Assembly (NCBI GenBank): GCA_945957575.1
Contig: CAMFLW010000012.1
Location: forward strand, 1 to 44,605
DNA: 44,605 bases
DNA from: an uncultured Aeromonas sp.
Lineage (GTDB): Bacteria; Pseudomonadota; Gammaproteobacteria; Enterobacterales; Aeromonadaceae
Reading direction: 5' to 3'
The position numbers were made by a program, and so were the translations under genes. Shown piece after piece: positions 1 to 8,322 of this stretch (the first letter of the stretch is position 1; every line of letters starts with the position of its first letter). The notes beneath the pieces are model-generated. The model had not been told where the DNA came from. It saw nothing but the letters and a program-made list of their open reading frames with translations, and searched no databases.

Positions 1-2
1 TC

Positions 3-1229
3 TATCTGCCGCGGCTGCATCGTGGCGGCTACGTGGCCCCCAATCTGCCGGCCGATGGTGGGCTGGCGAGCCCTGGCGGCTATGTGATGGACTCCAAACC
101 CGGTCTCTATCGCCATGTGCTGGTGCTCGATTTCAAGAGCCTCTATCCCAGCATCATCCGCACCTTCTGCATCGACCCCATGGGGCTCATCGAGGGGCTG
201 CAACACCCCGACCACGCCATTCCCGGCTTTCGCGGCGCTATGTTCTCCCGAACCCGCCACTTCTTGCCGGATCTCATCGCCACCCTGTGGGCGGCGAGGG
301 ACAGAGCCAAGGCGGCCAGCAACAAGGCACTCTCCCAGGCCATCAAGATCATCATGAACTCTTTCTACGGCGTGCTGGGGTCGGGGGGCTGCCGTTTCTA
401 TGATCCGCGCCTAGCTTCCTCCATCACCCTGCGTGGCCACAGCATCATGCAGCAGACCCGCGAGTGGATTGAGGCGAAGGGATTCGAGGTGATCTATGGC
501 GACACCGACTCCACCTTTGTCCATCTGGGGCGCGAGACCAGCCCCGATGAGGCGGACAAGATTGGCCAGCGACTGGCGCAAATGATCAACGATAACTGGG
601 CTGCACTGATCAGGCGCGAGTTCGATCTGCCGAGCTATCTCGAAATCCAGTACGAGACCCACTACCGCCGCTTTCTGATGCCCACCATCCGCGGGCTGGA
701 GAAGGGCAGCAAGAAGCGCTATGCCGGGCTGGTTGGCAAGGCCAGTGAGGGCAGTGAACAGCTGGTGTTCAAGGGGCTCGAATCGGTGCGCACCGACTGG
801 ACCATGCTGGCCAAGCAGTTTCAGACCCACCTCTACGAGCTGGTGTTTCATGACCAGGATCCCAGCGGTTATGTGCGTACCATGGTGGATGAGACTCGCG
901 CCGGTCGTCACGATGATCTGCTGGTCTATCGCAAGCGACTGCGCCAGAAACTTGAGGAGTATCAGAAGAACGTGCCACCCCATGTGCGGGCGGCGCGGCT
1001 GGCCGATGAGGAGAACCTGCGTCGCGGTTTGCCCCTGCGTTATCAGCATCGGGGCTCCATCGCCTATCTGATGACTCTCAATGGCCCCGAACCGCTGGAG
1101 TACCGGCGCAGTGCCATCGATTACGAACACTATATCGACAAGCAGTTGCGGCCTATCGCCGACGCCATCCTGCCCTTTATCGGCGAGTCGTTTGACCGGA
1201 TCTGCGGCCAGCAGCTGGATCTTTTCTGA
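3..1229 (+). CDS. polB: DNA polymerase II, C-terminal part (5' end outside window)
   Basis: Family B DNA polymerase, the SOS-inducible polymerase II used in replication restart and translesion synthesis. The frame is open from the left window edge, so the exonuclease half is missing and only about 408 residues remain (the family is near 785). Seen in order: motif A DFKSLYPSII (about 43 residues in), motif B KIIMNSFYGVLGS (about 115) and motif C YGDTDS (about 165), the last two aspartates being metal ligands. The C-terminus ends in QQLDLF, which resembles a beta-clamp-binding peptide. The internal GTG at 33 is not a real start because coding continues upstream. The next gene, a DinI-like SOS protein, fits a DNA-damage neighbourhood. 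Assignment is secure. Confidence 0.96.
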   Translation, partial: YLPRLHRGGYVAPNLPADGGLASPGGYVMDSKPGLYRHVLVLDFKSLYPSIIRTFCIDPMGLIEGLQHPDHAIPGFRGAMFSRTRHFLPDLIATLWAARDRAKAASNKALSQAIKIIMNSFYGVLGSGGCRFYDPRLASSITLRGHSIMQQTREWIEAKGFEVIYGDTDSTFVHLGRETSPDEADKIGQRLAQMINDNWAALIRREFDLPSYLEIQYETHYRRFLMPTIRGLEKGSKKRYAGLVGKASEGSEQLVFKGLESVRTDWTMLAKQFQTHLYELVFHDQDPSGYVRTMVDETRAGRHDDLLVYRKRLRQKLEEYQKNVPPHVRAARLADEENLRRGLPLRYQHRGSIAYLMTLNGPEPLEYRRSAIDYEHYIDKQLRPIADAILPFIGESFDRICGQQLDLF

Positions 1230-1261
1230 TTGCTGCAAGATGGCCCTTTACTTCCCATGAA

Positions 1262-1281
1262 TACTGGATAAAAATACAGTT
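1262..1281 (+). promoter_or_regulatory. LexA (SOS) box
   Basis: The sequence TACTGGATAAAAATACAGTT fits the gammaproteobacterial LexA operator (TACTG-N10-CAGTA) with CTG and CAG separated by exactly 10 A/T-rich bases and one mismatch at the last position. It lies 22 bp upstream of the DinI-like start codon, so it would overlap that gene's promoter and give damage-inducible expression. Confidence 0.85.
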
Positions 1282-1303
1282 ATAAATCATGGAGAAGTTT
1301 CCT

Positions 1304-1555
1304 ATGCGTCTTGAAATCATCATCGACAGAAAACATCAGATCCCGACCTCGACCATGGAGGCGCTGCGTCAGGAGCTGCTCAAGCAGCTGGGCGAAAAAT
1401 TCCCCGACCTCCATGTTCGGGTCGCGCCGGGCAGCGCCATGGCCCTGACCGTCAGCCGAGCCAGCAAGGAAGACAAAGAGCTGGCCGAAGCCATGGTGCA
1501 GGAGGTGTGGGAGAACGCCGACAGCTGGATGCCGGAAGAGAACGTCGCCTCCTGA
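1304..1555 (+). CDS. DinI-like SOS-induced protein
   Basis: Small DinI-family protein (83 aa). E. coli DinI binds RecA filaments and modulates LexA/UmuD cleavage. The shared pattern is visible: an MRLEIII beta strand at the start, an amphipathic helix around residues 15-30, and the acidic C-terminal helix segment KEDKELAEAMVQEVWENADSW. The start at 1304 is preferred over the in-frame ATG at 1289 because GGAG at 1291-1294 is then correctly spaced and the protein begins MRLE, as DinI proteins do. A LexA box lies directly upstream and a terminator downstream, so it is probably a single-gene SOS unit beside polB. The family is clear; orthology to dinI itself is less certain. Confidence 0.88.
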   Translation: MRLEIIIDRKHQIPTSTMEALRQELLKQLGEKFPDLHVRVAPGSAMALTVSRASKEDKELAEAMVQEVWENADSWMPEENVAS

Positions 1556-1647
1556 TCCCGCACGGTCAGTGGATAACTCGGGCGTTCGATAAATGGGCGG
1601 CGGATAAACGGGCATGCCCGCTAACGATTCGCAGAGCCCCGGATAAC

Positions 1648-1678
1648 AAAAAACGCAGCCAAGTGGCTGCGTTTTTTG
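1648..1678. terminator. Rho-independent terminator (bidirectional)
   Basis: Hairpin CGCAGCC (1654-1660) with GGCTGCG (1665-1671), loop AAGT, flanked by A6 on the left and T6 on the right. It can end the DinI-like transcript on the plus strand and the DUF2927 gene on the minus strand. Confidence 0.88.
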
Positions 1679-1732
1679 TGGGTGGTGAGAGGCTCGCGGT
1701 GGCTTGTCTGGCTCTGGGTTGAGCCAGGCCCG

Positions 1733-2596
1733 TTATAGCCCCGCCCAGCTTTTTAGGCTCTGCTGCTGCACCCGGCGATTGGCTTCGCGGATCTCCCCTT
1801 TGGCGCGCAGGTCGGCCAGTGCGATGGGGAGTGCTACGCGGATCTCGTCACTGCTCATCCCGGCTTTGAGGGCCGGGTGATAGGCCATCTTGAGCAGCAC
1901 ATAGTCGAGGCCAGTCAAAAAGCTGTCGATGCTGTTGTCATTGAAGATGGAGGGGAAGACTTTGTCAGAATCGTTGGGCAGCCCCATCACCTGGGTGAAC
2001 TCCTCCACCACGCAGTCGAGAAAACGCCCCTTGGCCCGGCTGTAGTCTACCGGGATGATGATGGTGGCACGGCTGATCTCGTGTTTTGCATTGGTTGCGA
2101 AGTTGGCAAGGCAGAGCCCCTCCTTGAGTGCCATCCCGACCGACGGAGCGCCCCCCATGGTGCGGTTGGCCCAGCTCTTCATCTTGCTGTAGTCGGTCAT
2201 GATCAGGGTGAGGTTGGGTTTTGCGGTCACCATACTGATGGGGTGACCGGTGATGTGGGCCAGATGGGCTGCCTGTACCTTCACCACGTCGGCCTGCAGC
2301 GGCTTGTCACCCGACTCGTTGATAAGTTGCAGCCGGATCGGCTGCTGCCAGCGGGCAAAACGGGTTTGCCGAGCTTCGCCATACTCCCGCTCCATGGCGA
2401 TGGCCATAAAGCTTTCGACCAGATAGCTGTCGCTCTGCCAGCGCTCATCGGCACGGGCGCTGTGGCCCGCGAGCAGAAGCAGCAGGGCCAGCAGCCCACG
2501 TGACGCGCGGCGGGGATAGGCAGCGCGGCCCAAGCTGGTCATTACCAAAGTGGCAATAAAGCGCGTGGCACCAAAGGGGATGGCGGCAAATGACAT
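1733..2596 (-). CDS. DUF2927 domain protein, predicted secreted or periplasmic
   Basis: 287 aa protein of unknown function resembling the DUF2927 family. The conserved core is visible: a cysteine-bearing segment (EGLCLANF), then CVVEEFTQVMGLPNDSD, SIFNDNS and a DYVLLKMAYHPALKAGMS-like end. A hydrophobic stretch (LLALLLLLAG) followed by SARA and charged residues looks like a signal peptide near residues 35-50. The start at 2596 is supported by AGGGAGG five bases upstream; an internal ATG at 2542 would give a shorter leader. The upstream YgjP-type peptidase gene ends 26 bp away on the same strand, so the two are probably co-transcribed. The EEFTQ region looks like the relic of a zincin-type helix, but no HExxH is present, so no catalytic claim is made. 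Confidence 0.75.
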   Translation of the reverse strand: MSFAAIPFGATRFIATLVMTSLGRAAYPRRASRGLLALLLLLAGHSARADERWQSDSYLVESFMAIAMEREYGEARQTRFARWQQPIRLQLINESGDKPLQADVVKVQAAHLAHITGHPISMVTAKPNLTLIMTDYSKMKSWANRTMGGAPSVGMALKEGLCLANFATNAKHEISRATIIIPVDYSRAKGRFLDCVVEEFTQVMGLPNDSDKVFPSIFNDNSIDSFLTGLDYVLLKMAYHPALKAGMSSDEIRVALPIALADLRAKGEIREANRRVQQQSLKSWAGL

Positions 2597-2622
2597 GTTT
2601 CCTCCCTGAAACGGTTGTCAGC

Positions 2623-3126
2623 CTAGCGGTTGGCCTTGTCGATATCGCGCCAGGTGAGCCAGAGCCTGAGATCAAACTCCAGTTGATGATAGTCGGGCTC
2701 CATGTGCTGGCAGAGTTGATAGAAGCTCTTGTTGTGATCCTTCTCTTTGATATGGGCCAGCTCGTGCACCACGATCATTTTCAGGAACGGGGGCGGCGCC
2801 TCCTTGAACAGGGCGGCGATGCGGATCTCGTTCTTGGCCTTGAGCTTGCTGCCCTGCACCCGGCTGACGTAGGTGTGCAGGCCGAGGGCATCCTTGATGA
2901 CGTTGATCTTGCCATCGAACACCACCTTTGACAGGGGGGCCGAGCTCTTGAGGTAGCGGTTCTTCAGCTCCATGGTGTAGGCGAGCAGCGCCTTGTCACT
3001 CTGGATCTGGTGGCTCTCCGGATAGCGTTTGGCCAGCATCTCCCCCAGCTTGCCCGCCGCAATCAGCTGCTGTACCTGTGCCTTGAGGGGGTCGGGATAG
3101 CCGCCCAGATAAGTCAGTTCCGCCAT
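2623..3126 (-). CDS. YgjP-like (DUF45) zinc metallopeptidase domain protein
   Basis: Predicted cytoplasmic zinc metalloprotease of the YgjP-like family, substrate unknown. The zinc-binding motif HELAH is at residues 121-125 with a third ligand candidate in DHNKSF (His131), followed by the family hallmark MEPDYHQLEFDLR. With the start at 3126 (MAELTYLGG) the protein is 167 aa, about the size I recall for E. coli YgjP. The frame extends upstream to 3243, but that extension is proline-rich and unlike the family. No signal peptide is seen. The stop lies 26 bp before the DUF2927 gene, suggesting a two-gene operon. Family assignment is strong; the biological role is unknown. Confidence 0.85.
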   Translation of the reverse strand: MAELTYLGGYPDPLKAQVQQLIAAGKLGEMLAKRYPESHQIQSDKALLAYTMELKNRYLKSSAPLSKVVFDGKINVIKDALGLHTYVSRVQGSKLKAKNEIRIAALFKEAPPPFLKMIVVHELAHIKEKDHNKSFYQLCQHMEPDYHQLEFDLRLWLTWRDIDKANR

Positions 3127-3220
3127 GGTGTCACTCGTTACATCAAAAAGAGCGTCATTGTAGTTATCTCGGGCGGGCTTGCCTACTGCGGGCAGCCGCG
3201 GCAAGGGGCTCTGGCGCAAG

Positions 3221-3252
3221 AAAAAGGGCGGCCATTGCACCAATGGCCGCCC
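3221..3252 (-). terminator. Rho-independent terminator of the GT39-like gene
   Basis: Perfect 11-bp stem GGGCGGCCATT (3226-3236) with AATGGCCGCCC (3242-3252), loop of five. A5 at 3221-3225 becomes a U run on the minus strand, immediately after the membrane protein gene. Confidence 0.88.
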
Positions 3253-3267
3253 TACGGGACGGGACGA

Positions 3268-4911
3268 TCAGCGTCGGCGATAGAGACCCGGATCCACCTC
3301 TTCGTAGTGGCTGGTCAGGTATTGATAGAAGGCGAGATGGGAGGGCGAACTCGGCTTTTTCAGCTCCTCGCTCACCAGATCCGGCTTGGCAATGATGAAC
3401 TTCGGGCTCTGGCGCTGGATATCGGCCAGCACCCGCTCGCGCACGTCATAGGGGGGATTGACGTTGGCAAAGAAGAGATAGGCAGAGGCCGGCTGGCGAT
3501 CGGTCCAGAGATAATATTGCGGCTGGATACCATCGACCCAGATCTTGTCGCTGGGGACTGTCTCGGCCTTGATGCGATCGACCCGTACCTGCGCCGCTGG
3601 ATTGAAGGGACGACCCTTGAGGGTGCCTTCCCAGGCGTTGTTGATCATCAGCAGCAGCATGGCCAGCGTCGCCAGCCAGGGGGTGGCACTGCGTACATCC
3701 CAGGCGCGCCAGAGGGGGATGAGGATCAGCACCGGCAGCGCCCACAGCAGGCTGGTGCCGAGCACCTCGTTGACCCGCTCGAGGGACCACTCCTTGGTGC
3801 TCCAGCCAAAGGCGAGTTGCTGGGCCAGCAGCCAGCTGGCGGTGAGTACCACCAGCGAGATGCAGAGCAGGCCGATCGCATCAGCCTGCTGTTCGCTGCG
3901 ATCCAGCAATACCGCCAGCGGCAGCACTGCCAGTTGCAGATAGAGTACGTCGTAGTGATCGAACACATGGCCGGAGACCGAGTTGGCGATCAGGGTAAAC
4001 ATCACCCCAAACAGGGTCGCCAGCAAGGCGGGCAGATACCACTCCTGACGGCGGCTCAGCATCAGAATGATGAAGGCGGGCAGCAGCATCACAAGGCCGG
4101 TGCGCAGCAGGCCGACGGCGCCCACCATGGGAGAGAAGCCATTGCCGTAGCTCCCCTCGAAGAAGATGTCGAAGGCGTAGTATTTGAAGGCCGCCAGCAG
4201 ATCATGCTGCTGGAAGTAGGCGTAAAGCGGGCCGCCAATCAGCGCCAGTCCCAGCAGGCTGGAAATGAGCAGCAAGATGGCGTCACGCCACTTTTCGTGC
4301 AGGCACCAGTGGCAGAACAGCACCAGATACCAGGCGCCCCAGAAGGCGCCGTTGTTGGTGCGCATCCAGGCGACGATGGCGAAGGTGAGGGCCGCCACCA
4401 GCGCCGGCCACCAGCGAAATCCCTTGTCCAGCAGCAGGGTAATGAAGGCCCACTGGGCGATGAGGGCGAGGTGGAAGGTCCAGTCCTCGGTCATGTTGCC
4501 GTAGTAGTAACGGGTGCCGTAGAGAGCAAGCACAGCCAGCATGGCGCCGAGGCGCGCCTTGAACGAGAGTCCGAGCTGGGCAAAGGCTTGCCAGCTGGCC
4601 AGCAGTCCGAGCCAGCAGAGCACCCACTCCAGCGCCCAGATCCCGACAAATCCCCCCATTCGATAACCCAGCGCGTCGAGGGCGAAGATCATCGGCCCCT
4701 TGATGTCGATCATGTCGCGATAGAGCACGCCCCCTTCGCTCCACATCTTGCCCATCACCGCGAACAGCGAGGCATCAAAGCCCGGCGCCATGGCGTGGAA
4801 GAGCGGGTTGCGCAGACAGAAGAGCAGCGCCAGCAAGGCGGTCAGCAGCACAATGGCTGGCTTGATACCCGGGTTGACGCGAGGGGGAGTGAAACGGATG
4901 GAGTGATTCAT
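3268..4911 (-). CDS. Multi-spanning membrane protein, GT39-like (GT-C fold) glycosyltransferase candidate
   Basis: 547 aa integral membrane protein with about ten to twelve hydrophobic segments, the first at residues 18-34. The first extracytoplasmic loop carries FDASLFAVMGKMWSEGG followed by LYRDMIDIKGP (Asp46, Glu59, then RDMIDIKGP at 65-73). This resembles the acidic loop motif of family 39-type (PMT-like) lipid-linked sugar transferases, where an Asp in loop 1 is catalytic. A soluble C-terminal part follows the last membrane segment. It stands alone between two terminators, with no O-antigen or lipid A genes nearby, so donor and acceptor cannot be guessed. A non-enzymatic membrane protein of this fold remains possible. 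Confidence 0.7.
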   Translation of the reverse strand: MNHSIRFTPPRVNPGIKPAIVLLTALLALLFCLRNPLFHAMAPGFDASLFAVMGKMWSEGGVLYRDMIDIKGPMIFALDALGYRMGGFVGIWALEWVLCWLGLLASWQAFAQLGLSFKARLGAMLAVLALYGTRYYYGNMTEDWTFHLALIAQWAFITLLLDKGFRWWPALVAALTFAIVAWMRTNNGAFWGAWYLVLFCHWCLHEKWRDAILLLISSLLGLALIGGPLYAYFQQHDLLAAFKYYAFDIFFEGSYGNGFSPMVGAVGLLRTGLVMLLPAFIILMLSRRQEWYLPALLATLFGVMFTLIANSVSGHVFDHYDVLYLQLAVLPLAVLLDRSEQQADAIGLLCISLVVLTASWLLAQQLAFGWSTKEWSLERVNEVLGTSLLWALPVLILIPLWRAWDVRSATPWLATLAMLLLMINNAWEGTLKGRPFNPAAQVRVDRIKAETVPSDKIWVDGIQPQYYLWTDRQPASAYLFFANVNPPYDVRERVLADIQRQSPKFIIAKPDLVSEELKKPSSPSHLAFYQYLTSHYEEVDPGLYRRR

Positions 4912-5012
4912 GAAGTCGCCTGTTCCTGCAGCTGGTCTTGAAAGCGGGCCTATCTTGCCGAGCTAGTGAGTGCGATGCAATGGGGCGGGCCCGTGTGGGG
5001 CAAATATTCTCG

Positions 5013-5042
5013 AAAAAGCCCGGTTCTTGCAGGGAACCGGGC
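5013..5042 (-). terminator. Rho-independent terminator of the nucleotidase gene
   Basis: Stem GCCCGGTTC (5018-5026) with GAACCGGGC (5034-5042), loop of seven. A5 at 5013-5017 reads as a U run on the minus strand, about 55 bp after the 5'-nucleotidase stop. The rest of the 186-bp gap to the membrane protein gene holds that gene's promoter region and nothing else I can name. Confidence 0.88.
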
Positions 5043-5097
5043 GTTGGCTGCGGCAATTTTGGCCGTCAGGGGATGTGGCAAAGCCATCCCCCCGATA

Positions 5098-6744
5098 TCA
5101 ACTGAAATACTCAAGCAGGGGGGGCTGCGCTTCCAGTGTCGGCAGGTGACGGGCCCAGCGGATAAAGGCGTCGGCCAGGGTGATGCCGAGTTCCTGATTG
5201 TGCTGGGTCAGGGTGCGCGCCAGTGCGGTGTAACCCTCCTTGCCGGAGGCGGTATAGGCGCTCGACACCCCGCGATAGACCTGTTCGGCATTGACCGCTT
5301 GCCACTGGCCGGGGGCGGCTTCCCACTCCAGTCGGGTGATGCGCTGACCCTTGGGCCGATCGGCCTGATAGGTGAATCGCACCCCTGCGGTGTAGGGGAA
5401 GCTGCCGTTGCCATTGCCGACCACGCCGTTGTTGGTGGCGTTGTCGATGGCATTCTCCAGCGCCTCCGCCAACTCGTGACCGTGCACCCGATAGAGGGTG
5501 AGGGGAATGGCAAACGGCAGCAGGCGACCGGCGATATCCGCTTCGCTCAGGGGACCCGGCTCCAGTGAGCAGCGCACGCCGCCAGCGTTGTGCAGGGCAA
5601 AGTCCACCTCGCCGACCTGTTCACGGGCGGCGGTCAGCATGGCGCGGGCCACCAGCGGGGCGAGCTGGCTGCCGTGGGGCAGGATGGCATCCGGTAGCCG
5701 CTGATGGGGCAGTGGCGCCGCCAGCCGGGTGACGATGCGCTGGCTCATGGTCTCGATCTCTGGCCGATATCGTTTGGCCAGATGTTGTTCAAGCTGTGGA
5801 TCCGGCTCGCAGAAGGTGAGCCCGGCGGGTGGCGTGGAAGCAAACGGCCAGGGCTGCCAGGGGAGCCACTCCAGCTGCCCCTCACTTTGCACGACGCGGC
5901 CCGCCTCATCGAAGGTGAGCTCGCAGACACCGAAACAGAGGGCGCTGTGGCCAGCATGCAAAATGGCCACACCGTTGTTCATCAGCGGATAGGTGCCTTC
6001 GCTTGGCAGACCCAGCGGCGCAAGATCGCCGAGCAGGCTGTGGGTATGGCCGCCAATGATGAGACTGAGCTCGGGGAAGCGCTCGGCCAGCAGCTTGTCC
6101 TGATCTAGCCCGAGGTGGCTCAGCAGCACGATATGCTGGATCCCTTCGCGCTTGATCTCCCGTAGCACCCGGGTGAGGGTGTCGGCCACCCCGTGGAAAC
6201 GGGTGTGGGGATCCGGGTTGGCGATGGCAGCCATCTGGGCGAGGGTGATGCCTAGCAGCGCAAAGGGAACCCCGTCGATCACCTGACGATGCCAGGGCTG
6301 ATGGGCGTCGTAGAGGTGGGGAATATCCCACAGCCCAAGCGGCGTGTCGGCAGGCTCCTGACTGTTGTCCAGATTGGCGGCCAGCACCGGAAAATCGAGC
6401 TGGCGCAAGAACTCCACCAACGGGCCATTGCCCAGATCGAACTCGTGGTTGCCGAGCACCATGGCATCGGGGGCCAGCATGGCGAGCAGGTCGGCGTTGG
6501 CGCGCCCTTTGAAGCGGTTGAAATAGAGCGAGCCCTGAAAGGAGTCGCCACCGTGCAGAAACAGAAAACGCTGGCCGGCTGCTGCGGCTTTGGCACGCAG
6601 TTGGGTCAGTCGGGTCAAGATCCGGGCATAACCGCCGCACTGGGTGCGCCACTGGTCTTCACCGACAGGGGAGAAGCTCATGGGCGCGCCATCGAAGTGG
6701 GAGTGGCAATCACTGAAATGGGCAAGTTGAACCGTAATACTCAT
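5098..6744 (-). CDS. Metallophosphoesterase, UshA-like 5'-nucleotidase / UDP-sugar hydrolase without signal peptide
   Basis: 548 aa enzyme with the two-domain 5'-nucleotidase layout. The N-terminal dinuclear metallophosphoesterase shows DCHSHFD (12-18), GGDSFQG (65-71), GNHEFD (98-103), SHLG and GGHTHS. The C-terminal 5'-nucleotidase domain carries the substrate-clamp segment NAGGVRCSL and a GSFPYTAGVRF-like motif. UshA-type enzymes release nucleosides or split UDP-sugars and are normally periplasmic. Here the protein begins MSITVQLAHFSD, with the first metal motif at residue 12, so there is no room for a signal peptide and a cytoplasmic location is inferred. The start is supported by AAGGAGG eight bases upstream. 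It lies downstream of dcuC on the same strand, separated by 90 bp with a stem-loop. Confidence 0.88.
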   Translation of the reverse strand: MSITVQLAHFSDCHSHFDGAPMSFSPVGEDQWRTQCGGYARILTRLTQLRAKAAAAGQRFLFLHGGDSFQGSLYFNRFKGRANADLLAMLAPDAMVLGNHEFDLGNGPLVEFLRQLDFPVLAANLDNSQEPADTPLGLWDIPHLYDAHQPWHRQVIDGVPFALLGITLAQMAAIANPDPHTRFHGVADTLTRVLREIKREGIQHIVLLSHLGLDQDKLLAERFPELSLIIGGHTHSLLGDLAPLGLPSEGTYPLMNNGVAILHAGHSALCFGVCELTFDEAGRVVQSEGQLEWLPWQPWPFASTPPAGLTFCEPDPQLEQHLAKRYRPEIETMSQRIVTRLAAPLPHQRLPDAILPHGSQLAPLVARAMLTAAREQVGEVDFALHNAGGVRCSLEPGPLSEADIAGRLLPFAIPLTLYRVHGHELAEALENAIDNATNNGVVGNGNGSFPYTAGVRFTYQADRPKGQRITRLEWEAAPGQWQAVNAEQVYRGVSSAYTASGKEGYTALARTLTQHNQELGITLADAFIRWARHLPTLEAQPPLLEYFS

Positions 6745-6802
6745 CTCGGTCCTCCTTAGGGGAAAATGAGCACCGAGTCTACTGCAAAGGAGGGGGAGGA
6801 TA

Positions 6803-6827
6803 CCAGCCCGGCAGGGTGCCGGGCTGG
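6803..6827 (-). terminator. Strong inverted repeat after dcuC, weak terminator candidate
   Basis: Perfect 11-bp stem CCAGCCCGGCA (6803-6813) with TGCCGGGCTGG (6817-6827), loop GGG, just after the dcuC stop. No U run follows on the minus strand, so it may stabilise the dcuC mRNA end or only partly terminate. Confidence 0.55.
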
Positions 6828-6834
6828 TCAGCGA

Positions 6835-8187
6835 TCAGGCCGGAACCATGATCTGGGTAGCAATAATAACCACCAGCAGGCCAACGCCCACCGGCAGAGA
6901 GGTGCGCTTGACCACTTCAAATGGCGAGAGCTTGCCCATCCCCGCGCAGGCAACCACCACCCCGGAGACCGGGGAGATGGTACGACCCAGGTTGGAGGCT
7001 TGTAGCATGGGGATCACCAGATAGGCCGGGTTGATGCCAAGGCTGCTGGCCAAGTTGGGGATCAGCTCCACGAAGGCGTAGAAGGGGGCATTGCCCGAGC
7101 CGGTCGTAAAGGCGGCTAGTGTGGTGATGACCACCAGTGACAGCATCATGATCATGCCGCCGGAGCCAAGATCCTGGGCGTGGGTCAGCAGGGTGTCGAT
7201 AAAGCCGATGGTCATCAGACCCTGGGCGAAGACACCGGCACCAACCAGCAGCATCACTACACCGGCAAAGGCATCGGCCATGTTGCGCCAGCAGACCTGC
7301 AGGCCATCCAGCAGCTCCTTGCCGTTGCGCAGGCGTACCAGCTCCAGCAGGCTGGCCAGCACCATGCACATGACGATGATGGTGACGATATCGAGCTGCG
7401 GGCCCCATTTGCCGTCAAACACCAGCACCCCGATGATGGGGGTGAAGGGGAGAATGGCGTAGAAGCCGGGCGCCGTGGTGATGAGGTCACTCGGCGCCAC
7501 CGGCTCGTTGTGCTCGCCGGATTTCTGATCGAGGTAGCGCTGCCAGAAGAAGTGGGTCACCGCCATACAGGCGATGGCGACCAGCGAGATGGGCAGGGTC
7601 AGCTTGAAGGCAAAATCCAGCAGCGGCATGTTGGCGGCCTGGGCGGCCATCACCACGTCACCGGAGGTCGGTGCCAGAATGATGGCGGCCGGCGAGGCGC
7701 ACACGGCGGCTGCCGCGCCACGGGAGATCCCCATGTTGACCATCAACGGGAACAGGGTGGCCATCAACAGTACGCCCAGACCGGTGGCGGAGCTCACCGC
7801 CAGCGACATGGCACAGGCCACCAGATAGGCGGCCACCAGCAGGATGTAGGGGGACTTGATGATGCCAAGCGGTTTGCTGGCCAGCTTGACCAGAATGGTG
7901 TTGGCGCCGATATGGCTCATGTAGCCGGCGAAGCCGCACAGCACCATGATCAGCATCCCCAGTCCACCGCCACGGTCATTGAGCAGGAAGCGGACATATT
8001 CGAAGATATCGGTGGCGATATAACCGGTGCTTGCCACCTTGCTCGGCAGCACCGGCTTGCCCATCATGGCGGTGATGACCAGCAGCAGCAAACCGCCGCT
8101 TAGCAGCACTCCGGTCGCGGAGTATCCTTTGAAAATGGCACGGCCTACCACCAGGGTGACCAGGGTGCCAACGATGAGTTCCAGCAT
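6835..8187 (-). CDS. dcuC: DcuC-family anaerobic C4-dicarboxylate transporter
   Basis: 450 aa inner-membrane protein with about twelve hydrophobic segments. It matches DcuC, which exports succinate or exchanges it for fumarate during fermentation and anaerobic respiration. The conserved blocks include GLGMLIMVLCGFAGYMSHIGAN, the SATGLGVLLMATLFPLMVNMG region, CASPAAIILAPTSGDVVMAA, and the C-terminal SGNAPFYAFVELIP and LGRTISPVSGVVVACAG. Length is close to E. coli DcuC (about 460). It is probably transcribed from its own promoter, with a CRP-like site 79 bp upstream of the start. The next gene is the nucleotidase; a functional link is not evident. Substrate range within the Dcu superfamily is inferred. 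Confidence 0.9.
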   Translation of the reverse strand: MLELIVGTLVTLVVGRAIFKGYSATGVLLSGGLLLLVITAMMGKPVLPSKVASTGYIATDIFEYVRFLLNDRGGGLGMLIMVLCGFAGYMSHIGANTILVKLASKPLGIIKSPYILLVAAYLVACAMSLAVSSATGLGVLLMATLFPLMVNMGISRGAAAAVCASPAAIILAPTSGDVVMAAQAANMPLLDFAFKLTLPISLVAIACMAVTHFFWQRYLDQKSGEHNEPVAPSDLITTAPGFYAILPFTPIIGVLVFDGKWGPQLDIVTIIVMCMVLASLLELVRLRNGKELLDGLQVCWRNMADAFAGVVMLLVGAGVFAQGLMTIGFIDTLLTHAQDLGSGGMIMMLSLVVITTLAAFTTGSGNAPFYAFVELIPNLASSLGINPAYLVIPMLQASNLGRTISPVSGVVVACAGMGKLSPFEVVKRTSLPVGVGLLVVIIATQIMVPA

Positions 8188-8265
8188 ACGTTGCCTTCTG
8201 ATTGGATGAGAGTGGTGGAAGTCTATTCCGAGAGGGGTAGGCAGGCGACGGGAAACCAGATATTG

Positions 8266-8281
8266 TGTGAGCTAAATCAAC
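8266..8281 (-). promoter_or_regulatory. Candidate CRP binding site upstream of dcuC
   Basis: TGTGA-GCTAAA-TCAAC matches the CRP consensus TGTGA-N6-TCACA at 8 of 10 positions and lies 79 bp upstream of the dcuC ATG. The ATCAA half could also serve FNR (TTGAT-N4-ATCAA), but the other half is poor. Catabolite and oxygen control of dcuC is known in enterobacteria; here it is inference. Confidence 0.5.
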
Positions 8282-8322
8282 GTTTAACCCCGTAAACAAG
8301 ATTAAAAAAAGGTAAAGGCACT

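Noticed and set aside
1507-1722. Plus-strand frame overlapping the DinI-like gene and the terminator
   Set aside because: It runs through the terminator hairpin and has no ribosome-binding site or homology.
3010-4941. A 643-codon plus-strand open frame across the GT39-like gene
   Set aside because: Low-complexity Gln/His/Gly-rich translation typical of an antisense shadow; the minus strand encodes a coherent membrane protein ending at a terminator.
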